Shown here: one piece after another, positions 21,919-33,687 of the stretch
How positions within the stretch are numbered: position 1 is the first letter of the stretch
How the letters are laid out: each line of letters starts with the position of its first letter
NCBI RefSeq assembly: GCF_023856365.1
Contig: NW_026042842.1
Location: 1-64,000, forward strand
From: Brienomyrus brachyistius
Taxonomy: Eukaryota > Chordata > Actinopteri > Osteoglossiformes > Mormyridae
Length of the DNA stretch: 64,000 nt
Direction of reading: 5' to 3'
Notes under the pieces: generated by a model
What the model was told of the DNA's origin: nothing
The model's input: the letters and a program-made list of their open reading frames with translations, nothing else
Databases searched by the model: none
Position numbers and translations under genes: made by a program

Positions 21919-22584
21919 GCATGTGTTCCTATTTGAAGAGAATATTCTATTTTTATTCTAAGGAACTACAGAAAATCAGCTCTGCATGTGATCTCCCCTT
22001 TACTGCTCGAGCAGGGCACACGCACATCAACAAGTGTCAAGGCAGCAAGTGCATGCAAACAACTTCTCAGGACGGTTACAGTATAGGACCTTCAGAAAGA
22101 GCCAGACTGCGGCGTCATTCAGAGATTCCATTGTCTAAGGCTTGCACTAAAACATTACAGCATATTTAAACAAAGTAGCATGGCACCTGTGTCAGAATCC
22201 CTCCCTGCCTTGTTCTGTTCTCTCTTTGTTGTCCCCATTTAGCCAGCACATGTCACTGGCCATCCTGACTCCTCTTTTGATTGTGGGTTTTAAGGATATC
22301 AGTGGGTCTGTGTTTTCATAATTGTCCCCCAGGCCACCATGCTGCTCAGCCCTTGATTCCAACTACAGTTGCAATCAGGTGGTTCTCAATCTACTAGGAC
22401 TGTATAACAGGATTGGCCACCTGTTCTACCTTTACTCGTTCAGCCGCATTCATGAGTCTGGCCTATAGGTTATTCAAATTTTGTCCTGCCAAATTTACCG
22501 GACAGGAGGTGGACACTGCAAATGAATGTGTGAATACTCCAATACCTACATCTTTACAAGTTACCTGAAGTGGTTTGGTAAATG

Positions 22585-22850
22585 ATTGTGAGGTTGGAAG
22601 TCCTTCTTGATGTCTGTTTGCAGCTCATCCACCAGCAACTGCACGAGTTGTCGCTCCCAGAGGGAATCCCACTCTCGGTCCGCTGGAGGGTCCATCTCAC
22701 TGTAGCTGGAGTATGTTTCCATCAGTCACTTGGCGTGGGGCTCACAGAATTTACCAGGCTCCTGTTTAATCTGACGCACCTTAGTCCAGTCCATGCATCT
22801 GGGGAACTTCTCTGAAAATCTCTGGCAGATTCTTTGCAGCTATACTTGAT
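22585..22850 (-). pseudogene. Gag-like fragment of an LTR retroelement
   Basis: Minus-strand frames, with one stop, read KVRQIKQEPGKF and LVQLLVDELQTDIKK. These have the texture of a capsid region in gypsy/retrovirus-like gag. The same end (LLVDGLQTDIKK) recurs on the plus strand at about 40268-40305 next to dispersed-repeat copy C. It is an old broken copy. Confidence 0.5.
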
Positions 22851-23169
22851 ATTGGGTACTTGCCGCAACTAAGTAATGGGTTGTTGAATCAAAGTCCCGT
22901 TCCATGTGAAAAATAACCCCATTTTAGGGTTTTGTTAAACAACTGGTCTAATTTGGATGCAGAGGTTCTGCACGGAAGGCCCAGTCTCTGAAGGGCTGTG
23001 GCATAGCGAGGCCTGTTCTGCCTGGAATCCGGCAGGTCACTGGCAACATCCCCCAACTCCTTCATCTATAAGGTCGGGAAACCAGAACGTTTACTCCCCC
23101 TTATGGATAAGGACATACCAACGTTGGGGCAACTCCTGCTGCCTGAGTCTTCAACCAAGTCCAAAACAA

Positions 23170-24750
23170 AAGTATACAATGTTAGGAAGGGTAATTCAAT
23201 GGTATGAGACTGAAACTAGAAACTGTAAATCGGATGGAGTTAAATAGCAATACTGTGGAAGAGGCATGGGAATTTTTTAAAAGCACATTGTTGCAAGTGC
23301 AAAAGAACTTCATACCCGTTTCCAGAAAAACTAAATCTAGGAAACTGCAACCAAGCTGGTGTCATGACCTGCTTGTACGATCCTCGTGTGTGCCACGCCC
23401 CCTCATTAACCATGTGTGCTGCCCCGATTGTAACCAGCTGTTTTCTGTCAGTTTGAGTAGTCCTGTGTATTTAGTCCACATTCAAGTCTGTTTCCCCAGT
23501 CCTGTCATTGAAATCTCTCGCTGTTGGTACCTGTTTTCATCAATAAACCCTCATTCCCGACTCTCCGTTTCCCGGATCCTTGATTCCTCGCTTCCTGCCT
23601 GTTCGTCCAGCACGCGATGTCACAGGTGGTTTACTACGAAAATTAAGAATAAAGTCAGGAGCAAAAGGGCTTTCTTCCACAAATGGAAATTAACTAATGA
23701 TTTCAAAATAAAGCAGGAGTATCTACGTCTACAGGTTTAGTTAATAACAGTTATAAGGATGACGTTAAAAGTTTCTTCCAATATTTTAACTCCGAAAGAG
23801 CTCTAAAAGCTGAAAATCACTCATTTGCAGGATAGTAAGGGCCTTATAATTGAAAATGAAATTGATATAAATGAGTTTAATGATTATTTTACAATGGCTG
23901 TTCACAGTAGAATAGCTTACCACCATTTAGTACAAATACAACGATGTCTATGACCAATATATGTATAACTGAGGCTGATGTGGTACAAAGCCTAGCTAAG
24001 CTCAAAATAAATAAATCGCAAGGCCCTGATGGCATCTTATCTATAGTTTTAAAAGAGATGAGGGGTATTATTAGCCAACCTTTAACTTTACTATTCCAGA
24101 AATCATTATCTGCTGGTGTGGTATCTTCTGATTGATGTTAGATCATGTCTCATGTCCAGAGAGGCTACAACAGGATCTGGATTTAATTAGCGACTGGGCT
24201 CATACGTGGCAGATGAAATTTAACATAGATAAATATAAGGTAATCCATGCAGGGAGCAGAAATATAGTAAATATAGTAAAGTACAGATATTTTATGGGTT
24301 CCACTGAAATAAAGGTAGCTGATTACGAGAAAGATCTCGGTGTGTATGTTGATACTTCCATGTCCCACTCTTGCCAGTGTGGGGAAGCATTAAAAAAAGG
24401 CAAAAGGATGTTGGATTAAACTCCACACACCTAGAGATGTAAGTCAAGAGAAGTGATGCTACGATTATATAATTCCTTGGTAAGATCCCACCTAGAATAC
24501 TGTGTGCAGGTTTGGTCACCATACCTTCAGAAGGACATTGCTGCCTTGGAAAAGGTGCAACGTAGGATGACTAGAATGATTCCTGCACTTAGAGGAATGT
24601 CTTATGAGGAGAGGTTCGCTGAGCTGAATCTGTTTAGCCTCAAGCAAAGGAGACTATGGGGGGACATGATCCAGGTATATAAGATTCTAACAGGTCGGGA
24701 TGCTGTTCAGCCAAATGACCATTTCAATATTAATTTAAAATACTAGAACT
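23170..24750 (+). pseudogene. L2/CR1-like LINE ORF2 remnant with RT core deleted
   Basis: Recognisable blocks in order are: EAWEFFKSTLLQVQ and KLQPSW (linker after the endonuclease), KIKNKVRSKRAFFHKW (after an LTR insertion), LKINKSQGPDGI (reverse-transcriptase start), SERLQQDL-type CPERLQQDLDLISDW with WQMKFN (after the active site), and SHLEYCVQVWSPYLQKDI (C-terminal part). The FADD catalytic block and surrounding palm are missing between 24126 and 24150. Several frames are used, so the element is dead. Confidence 0.85.
23360..23624 (+). mobile_element. Solo LTR inserted in the LINE remnant
   Basis: 265 bp from TGTCATGACC to GATGTCACA, with AATAAA at about 23549. The flanks GCTGG and GGTGG match at four of five bases, and removing the LTR plus one flank restores the LINE frame across QPSW and FTTK. 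It is related to the solo LTR at 12332-12608. Confidence 0.78.
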
Positions 24751-24814
24751 CGTGGCCATAGTGGAAATTAGCTGGAGAACATTTAAAAATGAATCTGAGG
24801 AAGCACTTCAATTC

Positions 24815-25750
24815 AATTCAATTTTATTTATATAGCGCTTTTAACGACATGCATTGTCACAAAGCACTTTACATTTAACCGGCCAGAACCCCACCAAGCA
24901 AGCCTGAGGCGACAGTGGCAAGGAAACTCCCTCTAGCAGGAAGAAACCTTGAGTGGAACCTAGACTCAGAAGGGGACCCCATCCTCCTCTGGGCGACCAA
25001 GGAGCATGAAACTGCATTTACATTGACATTCATTAGAGTTCATATAGTTATAAAGTCCCAGTTGGTTTCATGTAGTTATATCCAGGAGTCCAGGTGCGGG
25101 TTCACACGGTGTAGTCGGCTCGGTATCAGCTCGAAAAAGAGAAGATGGAGAAGAGTTATTGCCCTACACCTAACCGGCAGGACTAAAGCAACTATGACAG
25201 CCTGCCTAAAAGAGTGACCTGGAAGGAAGCACAGGCATGAGGGTTTACAGAGGTTTTGGCGTCAAGCCACCTCCCATCCACAGCTTAAGTGATCGGCGAG
25301 AGTGGCAGGACGACAGCACCAATCCCCCCTTTCCCCTTCAATCTCAAATAACTATGAACCTCCAGATTTCCCATTCACCTTAGAAAAGAAGATTTAACTA
25401 TCCAAAAGACTGGCGAAAGAGGTACATCTTAAGCCTTGACTTAAAAGCAGAGATTGTGTCTGAGTTCCGAACACTAATAGGAAGTTTATTCCATAGCTGT
25501 GGTGCTTTATGAGCAAATGCTCTTCCCCCAAAGGTAATGTTCTTTATTCTGGGTACGGATAGAATACCTCCATCTCGTCATCTAAGTGTATGATTCGGAA
25601 CGCAAATGAGGTCACTCACATACTGCGGTGCAAGACCATTTACAGCTTTATAGGTTAAGAGCAGTGTTTTGTAGTCAACACGAAATCTAACTGGCAGCCA
25701 GTGCAGTGAAGATAAAATTGGGGTAATATGATTATATGTTTTAGTTTAAC
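24815..25750 (-). pseudogene. LINE ORF2 C-terminus and 3' end (RTE/Nimb-like class), minus strand
   Basis: The minus strand encodes HITPILSSLHWLPVRFR, then LLLTYKAVNGLAPQYVSDL, GILSVPRI, GGRAFAHKAPQLWNKLP and FKSRLKMYLF. This is the conserved C-terminal order of a large LINE group in fish. One stop lies in the run. The 3' UTR follows with TATATAAATAAAATTGAATTG (minus strand) ending near 24810. Confidence 0.82.
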
Positions 25751-27590
25751 TATTGCTAGTAGCGGTTCAATCAATGCTGGGAGCATCGCTGAATAATTTT
25801 GATGGAACAGGGTCTAGCATACAAGTAGATGAATTTGAAGATAAAATTAAGTACATCAGTTCTGACTGGTTAACCAATATTCAATATTCAAAATGTTCTG
25901 TTTAATTGAGCATATTTTTGGTCAAAAAGTTTCATAAAGTCGTCACTGGAAAATAACCAGTGGTCTGGTTATTAGTCAGCTTGGACACCATAGTAAATAG
26001 GAATCTAGGATTATTTTTTGTTTATTTCAATTAGTTCTGATAGATACTAGATGATTTGGCGGCACTAAGAGCCTTTTTGTAGCTACCCATAGCCTCTTTC
26101 CATGCTAGTTCGAACACCACTAGTTTAGTATGATGCCACTTACATTCTGTAAGGACATAAAACTTATAGGTCCTGCAGGCCCCAACTCTGATCAGCCTGC
26201 ATCAGTCTATTTCAGAGCTCCGCTGGCCCAGGCAAGACTGGACTCAACTCGTCAAACCACCCCTTTTAAGGAAGGCAAAGGCCTGCCGGCTCCTGAGAGA
26301 CTGGATAGGAATAACTGGAGCAGCACAGAAAAAGCAAGACCTTTCACCCCCGGAGTGACCAGAGTTCCACAATCAATCCACAGCAACAACAGCTGTCAGC
26401 CTCCAGACACAGACACCTTTTCCACTATAAACAGGATAACTCAGCACACATAGATGTTAGGGACAAATACACGCATGTTTGGTCTCGTTTGAATAGGCAT
26501 GAGACGAGGAGTATTATACTCTCAGATTTAAGGCAGTATAGCTTTTCCTAAGAGAAATACAGAAACTTCGGCTCAACCCACCAAACTGAGAGAGATTCTC
26601 TCATGGTAGAACAAGGGAATTACAACCACCCCCTAAAGTGATCTGATTGGCTGGGGACTTGAGAACCAAGGTCAGCAATGCCCCTAAAATTAACCATTGA
26701 CCGAAATTAGTCAGTCTTCAGAAACATGCCATCACCTGGTCTGGATACTTAAGGAAGGGCTTCAGAAGTAGTCGGGGAGTCACTCTGTAATCAGAGCTCC
26801 CGCAGAGAACTGGGTGAAAGTCTATCTGTAGTCAGATACTTTCCACAGAACTTTGTTCACTCTCAGCTGAGGAATGTGATTGTTTAATATTGTATTTGTC
26901 CAAATGTATTTACAAGTATGTGTCCACATGTCAATAATTGTATATTGTAGTATTTTTAATAAATGTTGTTTCGATTACTTTATGACTGTCTGATTTGCTA
27001 ACTTCTTCATAAACTTTCCAGATTGGACTTCTATCCTTATTAGGACTATGGTGGTAAATACTATCTTGCAGCCTCTGGGTTAAATCCCATTTATTTATCC
27101 GGGTCCCAAACTTGACTGCCCAAGTTAAGTTAGGTGGATACCAAAACTACACCTCTGGAGTTCGCACACGCTGATGACAGGTACCGGTCTACCCTCTGAG
27201 GGGCGTACACACTATGTTCCTAGGCACCGGGCATAGTCCCTGAGACGCTCACATGGTAAGACAATGGGTGGCATCGGCGGAGGCCCAAAGTAAACCTCGT
27301 ACAACCTTTTTTATTTTTAACTGAGCAATTTTCTCTAGTGGAATTAAGCATAGATGCTAAATAATCCGTAATGCTATCAAGTTCAGCAGAATTCGACATT
27401 AGTTTGGTTGAAAACGATAGCTCAGGGAGGTTATCGATAAAGTTACTTGCTGTATTTGACGTGATTGTACGTTTGGCATATAGAAGCGAGTCGGGGGGCT
27501 AATATTTTGAGCAAGGGAAATATTGAACGCAATAAGATGATGGTCAGAGATAATACTGGACTGAGGCAGTAGAGTTGAATACATGATATG
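25751..27590 (-). repeat. Further minus-strand LINE sequence, interrupted by an LTR
   Basis: At 27590-27480 the minus strand reads SSIISDHHLIAFNISL, the SDHxLI motif that closes LINE endonucleases. 25751-26120 is low-quality coding-like sequence expected between endonuclease and reverse transcriptase. The reverse transcriptase itself is missing. 26130-26455 is unassigned, and 26456-27262 looks like an LTR. Confidence 0.55.
26456..27262 (+). mobile_element. Candidate LTR of a retrovirus-like or Gypsy element
   Basis: Begins TGTTAGGGAC and ends GGTAAGACA, about 807 bp, with AATAAA at about 26958 and a TATA-poor promoter region upstream. It is followed by TGGGTGGCATCGGCGG, which could be a primer-binding site. 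No gag or pol follows. The target duplication is unclear. Confidence 0.42.
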
Positions 27591-28038
27591 AAGACAACTG
27601 GATCACAACTGGATCACGGGGGAATCATAAGCAGGGAAGAACACACAGGCAAACAGCAGCAGCAACATTAAAGGCAGGACTGAGAAGCACATTTATACAA
27701 GGCTAAGCAGGGAGCAAACTAGAGGCACCTGAAATGAGTAACACAAGGGCAGGAAGGAGAGGTAAAACAAACGCGGAACAGGCATGGCACGTTATACCAC
27801 ACTAGGGAGGAAACGGGAGGTTCAGGAGGGCAGGGTGTGGCAGGGATCCGTTTCAAAATTTAATTTTGGCTTGTACAAACCTTGGTAAAAGCTGCAAAAG
27901 ATCGATCAACCACTTTCTGAGCTATTGTCTTAACAAACAAAGCATCTGTTGGGGTGGCGGTGTCTGGGGAATACCATGTGTAATACACCTTGTGAAGATT
28001 TATATGTAAAACAAAATATTTTTTGATTCTATCACACA
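27591..28038. other. No gene recognised
   Basis: 27600-27845 is purine-rich and resembles low-copy LTR-like sequence, but I see no clear ends. The remainder is AT-rich. Confidence 0.35.
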
Positions 28039-28050
28039 TATAGAAATTAT

Positions 28051-28407
28051 CCATCCATCCATTTTCCAAACCGCTTATCCTATTGGGTCGCGGGGGGTCC
28101 GGAGCCTATCCCAGAATCAATGGGCACGAGGCAGGGAACAACCCAGGATGGGGGGCCAGCCCATCGCAGGGCACACTCACACACCATCCACTCACACACA
28201 CACACACCTACGGGCAATTCAGCAACTCCAATTAGCCCCAGCATGTTTTTGGACTGTGGGGGGAAACCGGAGTACCCAGAGGAAACCCCACAACGACATG
28301 GGGAGAACATGCAAACTCCACACACATGTGACCCAGGCGGAGACACGAACCCGGGTCCCAGAGGTGTGAGGCGACAGTGCTAACCACTGCACCACCATGC
28401 CGCCCCT
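28051..28407 (-). mobile_element. tRNA-derived SINE, perfect 12-bp target duplication
   Basis: Full-length minus-strand copy: CCATCCATCC tail complement at the left, GGGGCGGCATGGTGG head complement at the right end. It is flanked by TATAGAAATTAT at 28039-28050 and 28408-28419. B-box-like GGTTCGTGTCTC (minus strand) is one base off consensus. Confidence 0.92.
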
Positions 28408-28984
28408 TATAGAAATTATTCTAGGTTTAAATAGTAATTTAGCTGAGTAACTAGGCTGAAATTCTAGATAGTTGCAATTTTAAGAATTATTACTATTATT
28501 CACAGCTTTTAAGCATGCAGTTGGATGACGGATGGATGGATATTCAGCCACCAGAAATGCCAATTGTTGTTAAGAGGATCAAAGTCTGCAAAGTAGTATG
28601 CAGGGTTTAAGGCCAGAACACAGCATACTCTCCGACAGAAAGCATAAAGTTCACTGGGGGAATTTCTGTGGCCACTGCCTGAACAGCATGTGTGGAGAAT
28701 GTTTATGAGGGTCGAGCCATGCAGAGCTGCTGGCCCTGGCATGTAATGATGAATCACAAATCAGTTAAAAATCGGTGCAAATGCATGAAGATTTAAACCG
28801 GCTGATGTGGAAAATGAATCACTATTGTAGGAGTACTTCACAGTACTTTAACAGAAAAACTGGTGTAATATTACATTTGATTTCACAATGTGAGTTTGAC
28901 GTCAGATGTCACTGCGTATCACGTCGACATCGTACGTCAGTTTTTGGTTTTGAGCGAACGCGAGATGATGAATGAATTTGAAAC

Positions 28985-29283
28985 TGAGGACGGCACAGTG
29001 GTTAGTGCTGGCTTCGGTCCAGGGCCCTTTCTGTGTGGAGTTCGCATGCTCTCCCCGTTTTCGCCGGGGACTCCAGGTTCCTCCCACGGTCCAAAAGCAT
29101 GCAGGATAGGTTGACTGGTGAGTCTAAATTGGCCCTGTAGTTGTGTGAGTGTGTGCGACCTGCGGTGTGTAGGTGACTGCCTGGGCTTGGTTCCTGTCTG
29201 CGCCCCTTGTTCCCGGGATAGGCTCCGGTCTCCCCCGCGATCCCAGTTGGGATTAAGTGGTTTCAGAAAATGGATGGATGGAC
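28985..29283 (+). mobile_element. Second SINE subfamily, GGAT tail
   Basis: Starts GACGGCACAGTGGTTAGTG and ends AATGGATGGATGG. It shares layout and the 'gggataggctccgg' segment with the main SINE but is more diverged and shorter; the B box is not recognisable. Confidence 0.75.
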
Positions 29284-29479
29284 GCACCCCCCGATCTTCA
29301 ATTGGCGGTGTGGCAGCATATTAGCTTTCCGGTAATCACAAACGAGGAGGAAACAGCGAGAAAAGCACAGACAAGACATAAACTGCATGCAAACATTGTA
29401 ATAGACTGATAACATACACAAACAGGTCCACTGGCACCACCGTGAGCTGAGTGAAGATTATTAAAAGGGCAAAGCACGC

Positions 29480-29752
29480 TAAAAAGCTGCACATGCAAAC
29501 CTTAGCTTATTTATTTGATTTATTTTTTATTTATTTACTTATTTTGATTTGGGATTTTTTTCAACAGTATTTTATTCAAATTCAGTTGCACTGTTCACAA
29601 CAGTGTCAACAGTTCAGAAAGATAAATATAAGAATATTTTTGAATATATTTGTCTGCAGCTCATTCTGCAAAAAATTAGAAAATTGTATCGTGAACTCAG
29701 AATCGTGAATCGTATCAAATGGTGAGTTGAATGTATCATTACATCCCTAGTT
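29480..29752 (-). mobile_element. hAT element end
   Basis: On the minus strand it begins CTAGGGATGTAATGATACAT and continues with gatacgattcacgat words typical of fish hAT termini. The other end is not identified. Confidence 0.5.
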
Positions 29753-29754
29753 CT

Positions 29755-30180
29755 TACAGTAGTACTATGGTATGGTGGAGCCACATGACAGGAAGGCAGT
29801 ACATTGCGAAGTCTGTTAAGAACATCATTCGCACTGAACTGCCCTCCATTGACCAGCTGTACTTTAACTGCCACAGTAACAAGGTTCAGTCTATAATCCA
29901 GGACTCTGACCACCATCCACAAACACTGACTAGCAGATTCATGAACAGCTTCATTCGCCAAACAATTCAAACCTGCAGCTTTTGCATCCCCTGTAACAGT
30001 CATTTCCACGGCAGCTGCACTGTACAGCTGTTACTGCACTTTATCCACCACTGACCACGTATCATCCAGTTTTGTCCTGCTTTGTATCGCACTGTTTCTG
30101 CACCATGTTGTCTTGTACTCCCTTGTGTTGTTATGCACCATCTGTGTTGTTCTGAGCAGTGCCATGATGCAATATTACAA
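29755..30180 (+). repeat. LINE (Rex1/L2-like) C-terminus and 3' UTR
   Basis: Plus-strand frame contains ELPSIDQLYF and IIQDSDHHPQTLTSRFMNSFI, the region where LINEs of this type have IISDxxHP and RxxxSFxP. Cysteine-rich readthrough and a 3' UTR with repeated 'ttgttctg'-type words follow. Dead fragment. Confidence 0.55.
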
Positions 30181-30299
30181 AAAGATCTTGAGGAAATGCA
30201 GAGTTCTGGAGGAGATTCTCACAGATCATGGCATGTGTTTATACTGAAGAAACTGTACAAATTGCTAGACATAAAACACAGGACTGGCAACTGTGGTAC

Positions 30300-31290
30300 G
30301 TTTTAACACCTTGATAAAAAACTTAAAATCCATAGTAAGTAGGACAACCTCATAGAACCTTTACTAGTCATTGTTCAGAAGATTAACACGGATTAAAAAC
30401 CATTACTATGAAAGCACGCTAATCAGTTAAGTTGATTATGTGGAGAGAGAGAAAAAAAACTGTCTTTGAAAAAGATCAACCATAGAACGAAGCTGCAGCA
30501 TTGACACCCCCTAGTGGTGATTTGAAGATAGTTCTGTCTGTAGCAGCTAAGCAGTAGATTTGGCGTCAGGTGCCATGACAAACTCAGTGCTGCTCGGTTT
30601 GAACGGCAGAAGCACAAAAATAAAGGGGGCATCTACTGCACGCCCCCCACCCTTGAAAATGGTACAAATTATCATGCAACAGTTTTCTTAAGTAAGTCTT
30701 TTTGGGCGTCTGCAGAAACCTCCACGATGCGATTGCCCTGATTAAGAAGTGCGCAGCGGATACAATTTGGGATGCATCGTTCATCCGATTTATTAATATA
30801 TAATTATTAGTATGTCTATATTATTTTAGAAACGTTACTTGACGAATATTTTTCATTGAGATTGATTCCCCGTTTAAAATTTTGGTGACACTTCATATTT
30901 TTTAAGAGAGACAGACAATTTGACGCATGCAATTTGCAGAAATATGTTGTGCCGCTATAAAGTACACAGGCAGCATGACAAACATAAGTACTCACTGAAG
31001 CCACGACATACGCCCGGCTGGCCCCAGCGGTACCCCTAAGAAGAAGGCTTTTTTCACAACCCACGACCATCACGAGGGCAAAAAAAACTGAATAGCCTAG
31101 AATTTAGTTAATTACAAGGCACATATTTATTGGAGCAAGAGCTCTAACATAAAACTACCTTGTAATTATAAAGTATTATGGCTGTGAACAATGTACAAAC
31201 AGGCACAGAAAGTAAAATACTCCAAAAATGCAAAGAACCTAAATATTTTTGTTTCCACCGATTCACTCTTGATGTGTTAGGAGTCACAGT
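30300..31290. other. No gene recognised
   Basis: Short frames only. No splice or domain signal that I can support. Confidence 0.4.
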
Positions 31291-31294
31291 TCAG

Positions 31295-33480
31295 TAGCCT
31301 ATTCTTCAGTATCTGCATTTAAGACCACCAACTGCTCTTTCTCCTCCTTCGCTCGTCGGCTCAGAGTATTGGACTTGGTAAGTAATGTTGCCCTTTTGGT
31401 TCCAGCAGCACTCTCTGCTTCCTCTGCCATGTGCTCAGCATCCTTTTGTAAACTCTCACATACACTTTCCAGTGAGACTCTCTTCCTCTTGAGTTCCTCA
31501 AGTTTTCTTTTTTGCTTTTCGCTCATCTTTCACCTTTGGTCAGAGGCGCTTTGGTTGCTCCCCCACACACTCTGACATGGTCGCATATAAGCCTCTGTGC
31601 AACAACTGTTTCCTCTGATAAGTTGCAGGTCTCCACCTCTATTCGTTCCACTTCGGCTTGCCCATAGGACAGCAGCAGCAAGTTCTTGCAGAACATCCAG
31701 AGGTCAGGATAAGGCCCACTAACTTTTTGATGTAAAAAGACATCAACTTTGGATGGTGCTGAAGGAATGAAGGATATAAAATCCAAGCCTTTTGCCTCAT
31801 TGTGCAGGTGATTATCAGACTGCTGGGATATTGCATCACCTGTAATTACATTAATTACAGTAGATTAGATGCAGATCAACAATGTCAATACACAGAATCA
31901 CATGTAGAATAGGAAAGTGATTTATAACCCAATTTTCCTATGATACCATAAATGTGCAATCATTTTAATTTAATCTTGAGATATCTCTAGGCTCATCAAA
32001 GAAAATATAACTGGGCTGATGCTTCTTTTCAAACACCAAGAGTCGGTCTTCTAAATACTGCTAAAATCTACGTGTTAACACTATTCAGTTCAGGGACGGA
32101 TTATGGGTTGTGTGGGCCCCTGGGTAAAACGTTCGCGAGGCCCCCCCCCACCACCACCACCTGCACCACCACCACAACCACCACAAGTCAAGGGCCCTTG
32201 GCAGCCAAACACCCTCCCTATAGGGTCAGGGGACCTTGTAGGCAGAGGATCAAAGAATGTAGGCCCTCTAAAATAGACAAACGAAAATACATTGCTGATA
32301 AGCGTTGCAAATTGTTTTGGGCTTGGGGCCCACGGGCCCCCTGCACCCCAAGGGCCCCTGGGCAGCGGCCCCGCTAACCCGGTTTGTAATCCGTCCCTGA
32401 TTCAGTTAGATGTGAAAAAAGAAAAGCATAATTTAAAAATAATATTCTGAACTATCCTATTCTTATCCTATGATTTACCAGCAGATATCCTGCCTGCCAA
32501 CCGATTCTCCTGCGCAAACTTCTGCATGAGATTTCTCCTTTTCTGCTGGCAGTTATCTGGCTGGTGTGCATTTTGTTTGGGTCCAAGCACGTCATCTCAT
32601 GTACAATCGAGTACTTCAGAGGGCATTTATCCAAGGCCTTTTTGCACATTTTTGAGAGCACAATCTGGCAATTTTTTTTAATCTGAAGGACACCAAGGTC
32701 ACTTCCACTGCCTTTGGCTCCTGACTGTCTCTGACAAAAAGATGGTTTGTCAAATTTCCAGAATCTTTCTGCACACTCAGCCCAAGGTTAACACTACCTC
32801 AGCTGTACATATCAAACCAGCTCAAACTCCATGTTATTCACATATTTTTTACTTCACAATTGTTTGATACATTTGTATGTAAAGATACCAGTGAATTCAC
32901 AGAAGTCCCACCTTGATGACAGCCATTCCTATATCCACCTCCTTTGGACTGAGCCAGAGTTTTTGCCTGTACAACAGCTGTACATGTTGCTACACAACAC
33001 TTAAACATTCTATTTCCTCAATGAACTATTTTTTTTGCAGCAAAAGCCATGAAGCAGCAATAAAATCTTTAAAATATGCTTACCAATAAATATGGTTCTC
33101 CCATTTAAACACATGTAAAGATAAACCATGGATATTTAAAAATCATGGGTTCGTTAATGAGTTTAAATGTTATTGAATGGCTTACCTTAAACTTCTCCAG
33201 TAAGTCTTCAGCGGTGGAGTGGCTCATGTACTGTGATCCCAGAACCAGGACTGCACTCGAGAGCCATTCTCATAATTCACCCAATACCTGACATGCACAT
33301 CCAGTTGTTTTCTTTTGATGGTCCTGTTCATACTTACGTCAAACATGACAACGAAGCTCCCTTTTAATATATGGAGCGAGTCCAAATCGCGCAAGAAAAG
33401 CGGTTTTATCTTTACCACAAGTGACCCTGCGAGTCAGGGAACATCACCCTGGAGACGGTGTGAATGTCATCATTGGACGT
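31295..33480 (-). pseudogene. hAT-like transposase-derived gene, broken and interrupted
   Basis: Minus-strand blocks in N-to-C order match one fish hAT-like protein family: FVVMFDVSMNRT with QLDVHVRYW (33365-33260; normally FDESLN), CPLKYSIVHEMTCLDPNKM (32620-32560), LLLLSYGQAEVERIEVETCN and VVAQRLICDHVRVCGG (31700-31560), then a coiled-coil-like C-terminus from MSEKQKRKLEELKRKR (31526) to TEE at 31302. Large middle parts are absent, the frames change, and a hAT MITE sits inside at 32091-32399. It is an old dead copy. Confidence 0.72.
32091..32399. mobile_element. hAT MITE with perfect 8-bp target duplication
   Basis: 309 bp bounded by CAGGGACGGATTA and TAATCCGTCCCTG inverted ends. It is flanked by ATTCAGTT at 32083-32090 and 32400-32407. 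The interior has a CCA-rich run (32150-32186) and paired gggcccctggg blocks. No coding capacity. Confidence 0.92.
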
Positions 33481-33687
33481 ATAGGAGTGATGTCGGCAAA
33501 CCGTTTGCAAAGCCCATAGCACTTCTGCTTTCAGTGTGGGTTGAGGAGGATGTACTGAAGGCATTATTTGTCATGGGATCCGGAGACACTGCCAAAACGG
33601 GTGTATGCCTATCTTTAGAGGTTGTACTTATCTCCACTGAATAAACATTTGAGGAAAATTTTTAGGTTAAAATCTGGGCTTATTCTA

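Larger units (their letters stand above)
20255..22575 (-). repeat. Dispersed repeat, copy A (interrupted)
   Basis: Shares extended similarity with 37080-37850 (same orientation) and 40340-41230 (inverted). Shared words include 'gatcaacggcagaacagggg', 'ttccagccagag' and 'tcaaattttgtcctgcc'-type sequence. The copy is split at about 20925-21915 by a MITE-like element carrying its own SINE. It adjoins integrase and gag-like pieces, so it is probably the internal part of one transposable element family. Confidence 0.75.
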
